A stretch of DNA of 5,123 nt from Oscillospiraceae bacterium (GTDB lineage: Bacteria; Bacillota_A; Clostridia; Monoglobales; WRBX01). Shown piece after piece: positions 4,467 to 5,123 of this stretch. A program made the translations under genes and the position numbers. Location: contig WRBX01000059.1 of NCBI GenBank assembly GCA_009784335.1, positions 1 through 5,123 on the forward strand, written 5' to 3'. The notes under the pieces were generated by a model that was not told the DNA's origin, made no database searches, and saw nothing but the letters and a program-made list of their open reading frames with translations. Positions within the stretch are counted from its first letter, which is position 1, and each line of letters opens with the position of its first letter.

Positions 4467-5123
4467 CTAAATCAATTCCGCAGGATTCACCAACTTCCCC
4501 TCAAGCCGCACCTCAAAGTGCAAATGCGGCGCCTCAGCGCCCTCAACCGTCGCCGTCCTATCCATGCCACCAATCACCTGCCCGCGCATTACCAAGTCGC
4601 CCTTCTTCACCGGAGGGCCTTTTTGCAGGCTGGCGTAACGCGAAATATACCCATTAATATGCGCGATTTCGATATAATTGCCCCATTCCTCATCATAGCC
4701 AACCGCAATCACCTCGCCATCAGCCGCCGCCATCACGCTGGAGCCAATATCGCCCAAATAGTCGATCCCCAGGTGCACGCGCCAATCTTCCATGGTCTTG
4801 CTAAACACCAATTCATCCTCGGAATATCGCGCGATTTCCTCACCCTTGGCCGGCCGCCCCCATTCCAAAACTGCCGCCATCACCGGAATCGCCTCCGGAA
4901 CATTAGCTAGAAGCGGCGCATCATCCTCATAAGAAAGCGCGAAATTCTCCACCAAATCAATCGGCGCTTTGTATTCAACCGGCGCAAAAGTGGTCATCAC
5001 CGCCGAAATCTGATTATTGCGCTGATTGCTTTTCACGCTCATAGTCACCATAAACGCAATGATGAATGTGAGAATCCCCAGCCCAATCGTTATCCGCGCA
5101 AAGCTCGGCTTCTTCCAATTCTC
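4467..5123 (-). CDS. spoIIQ: SpoIIQ-like membrane-anchored M23/LytM-domain protein, N-terminus outside window
   Basis: The frame is open through the right edge, giving 218 visible residues without the true start. The ATG at 5049-5051 is internal: the codons before it encode the first part of a membrane anchor. Visible residues ~11-30 (ITIGLGILTFIIAFMVTMSV) are that anchor. The LytM domain has DWRVHLGID (H117, D121) and PHLHFEV (H200, H202). The mid-domain catalytic His of active M23 enzymes (usually YAHL) is Ser165 in YASL, so zinc may bind but peptidase activity is doubtful. The block ARYSEDELVFSKTMEDWR before the first His is typical of SpoIIQ, the forespore half of the SpoIIQ-SpoIIIAH channel that links forespore and mother cell during engulfment. 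A generic M23 protein is the alternative. Promoter and neighbours lie outside the window. Confidence 0.8.
   Translation of the reverse strand, partial: ENWKKPSFARITIGLGILTFIIAFMVTMSVKSNQRNNQISAVMTTFAPVEYKAPIDLVENFALSYEDDAPLLANVPEAIPVMAAVLEWGRPAKGEEIARYSEDELVFSKTMEDWRVHLGIDYLGDIGSSVMAAADGEVIAVGYDEEWGNYIEIAHINGYISRYASLQKGPPVKKGDLVMRGQVIGGMDRTATVEGAEAPHLHFEVRLEGKLVNPAELI

Noticed and set aside
4412..4910. Plus-strand frames opposite the spoIIQ-like gene
   Set aside because: Pro/Arg/His-rich shadows of a conserved minus-strand domain.

Overview
The window looks like a chromosomal stretch of an endospore-forming Bacillota, probably an uncultured member of the Clostridia. The best evidence is a membrane-anchored M23/LytM-domain protein resembling SpoIIQ at the right edge. 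Strong AGGAGG-type ribosome binding sites and sigma-A-like promoters fit this. The assignment is inferred from gene content, not from a database match.

Layout, left to right. (1) 1-312 (+): the end of an unrecognised protein overlaps the start of fmt. (2) 284-1264 (+): fmt, methionyl-tRNA formyltransferase. It carries a 150-nt in-frame insert made of three units of a dispersed palindromic repeat, and its C-terminal domain appears about 20 residues short. (3) 1265-1340: a short convergent gap containing a repeat fragment. (4) 1341-2193 (-): a two-gene operon in which an 80-residue cysteine-rich/acidic small protein overlaps nth (endonuclease III). (5) 2194-2418: a divergent promoter region, with overlapping back-to-back promoters and a 145-bp palindromic repeat forming the predicted glyA leader. 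(6) 2419-3648 (+): glyA, complete and canonical. (7) 3649-3995: about 350 nt without a gene, holding copies of two repeat families, a four-hexamer 11-bp-phased Pho-box-like operator and a promoter. (8) 3996-4379 (+): an AT-rich, probably two-pass membrane protein of 127 residues, followed by a hairpin. (9) 4467-5123 (-): the spoIIQ-like gene, whose start lies beyond the window.

The genes are mostly housekeeping: translation initiation (fmt), base-excision repair (nth), one-carbon metabolism (glyA) and sporulation. Fmt and GlyA share a metabolic link, because GlyA makes 5,10-methylene-tetrahydrofolate, the precursor of Fmt's formyl donor. They are separate transcription units here.

The unusual content is the repeats. 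Family A is built on CTGTGT/CACAGAT and sits at gene ends, where it supplies the stop codons of nth and glyA and forms the glyA leader. Family B (GTAGGGGC... plus a TTCGAAGGATAACCCC-type linker) occurs as tandem units between genes and also inside the fmt reading frame, where its unit lengths are multiples of three. No CRISPR array, tRNA, rRNA or transposase gene was seen.
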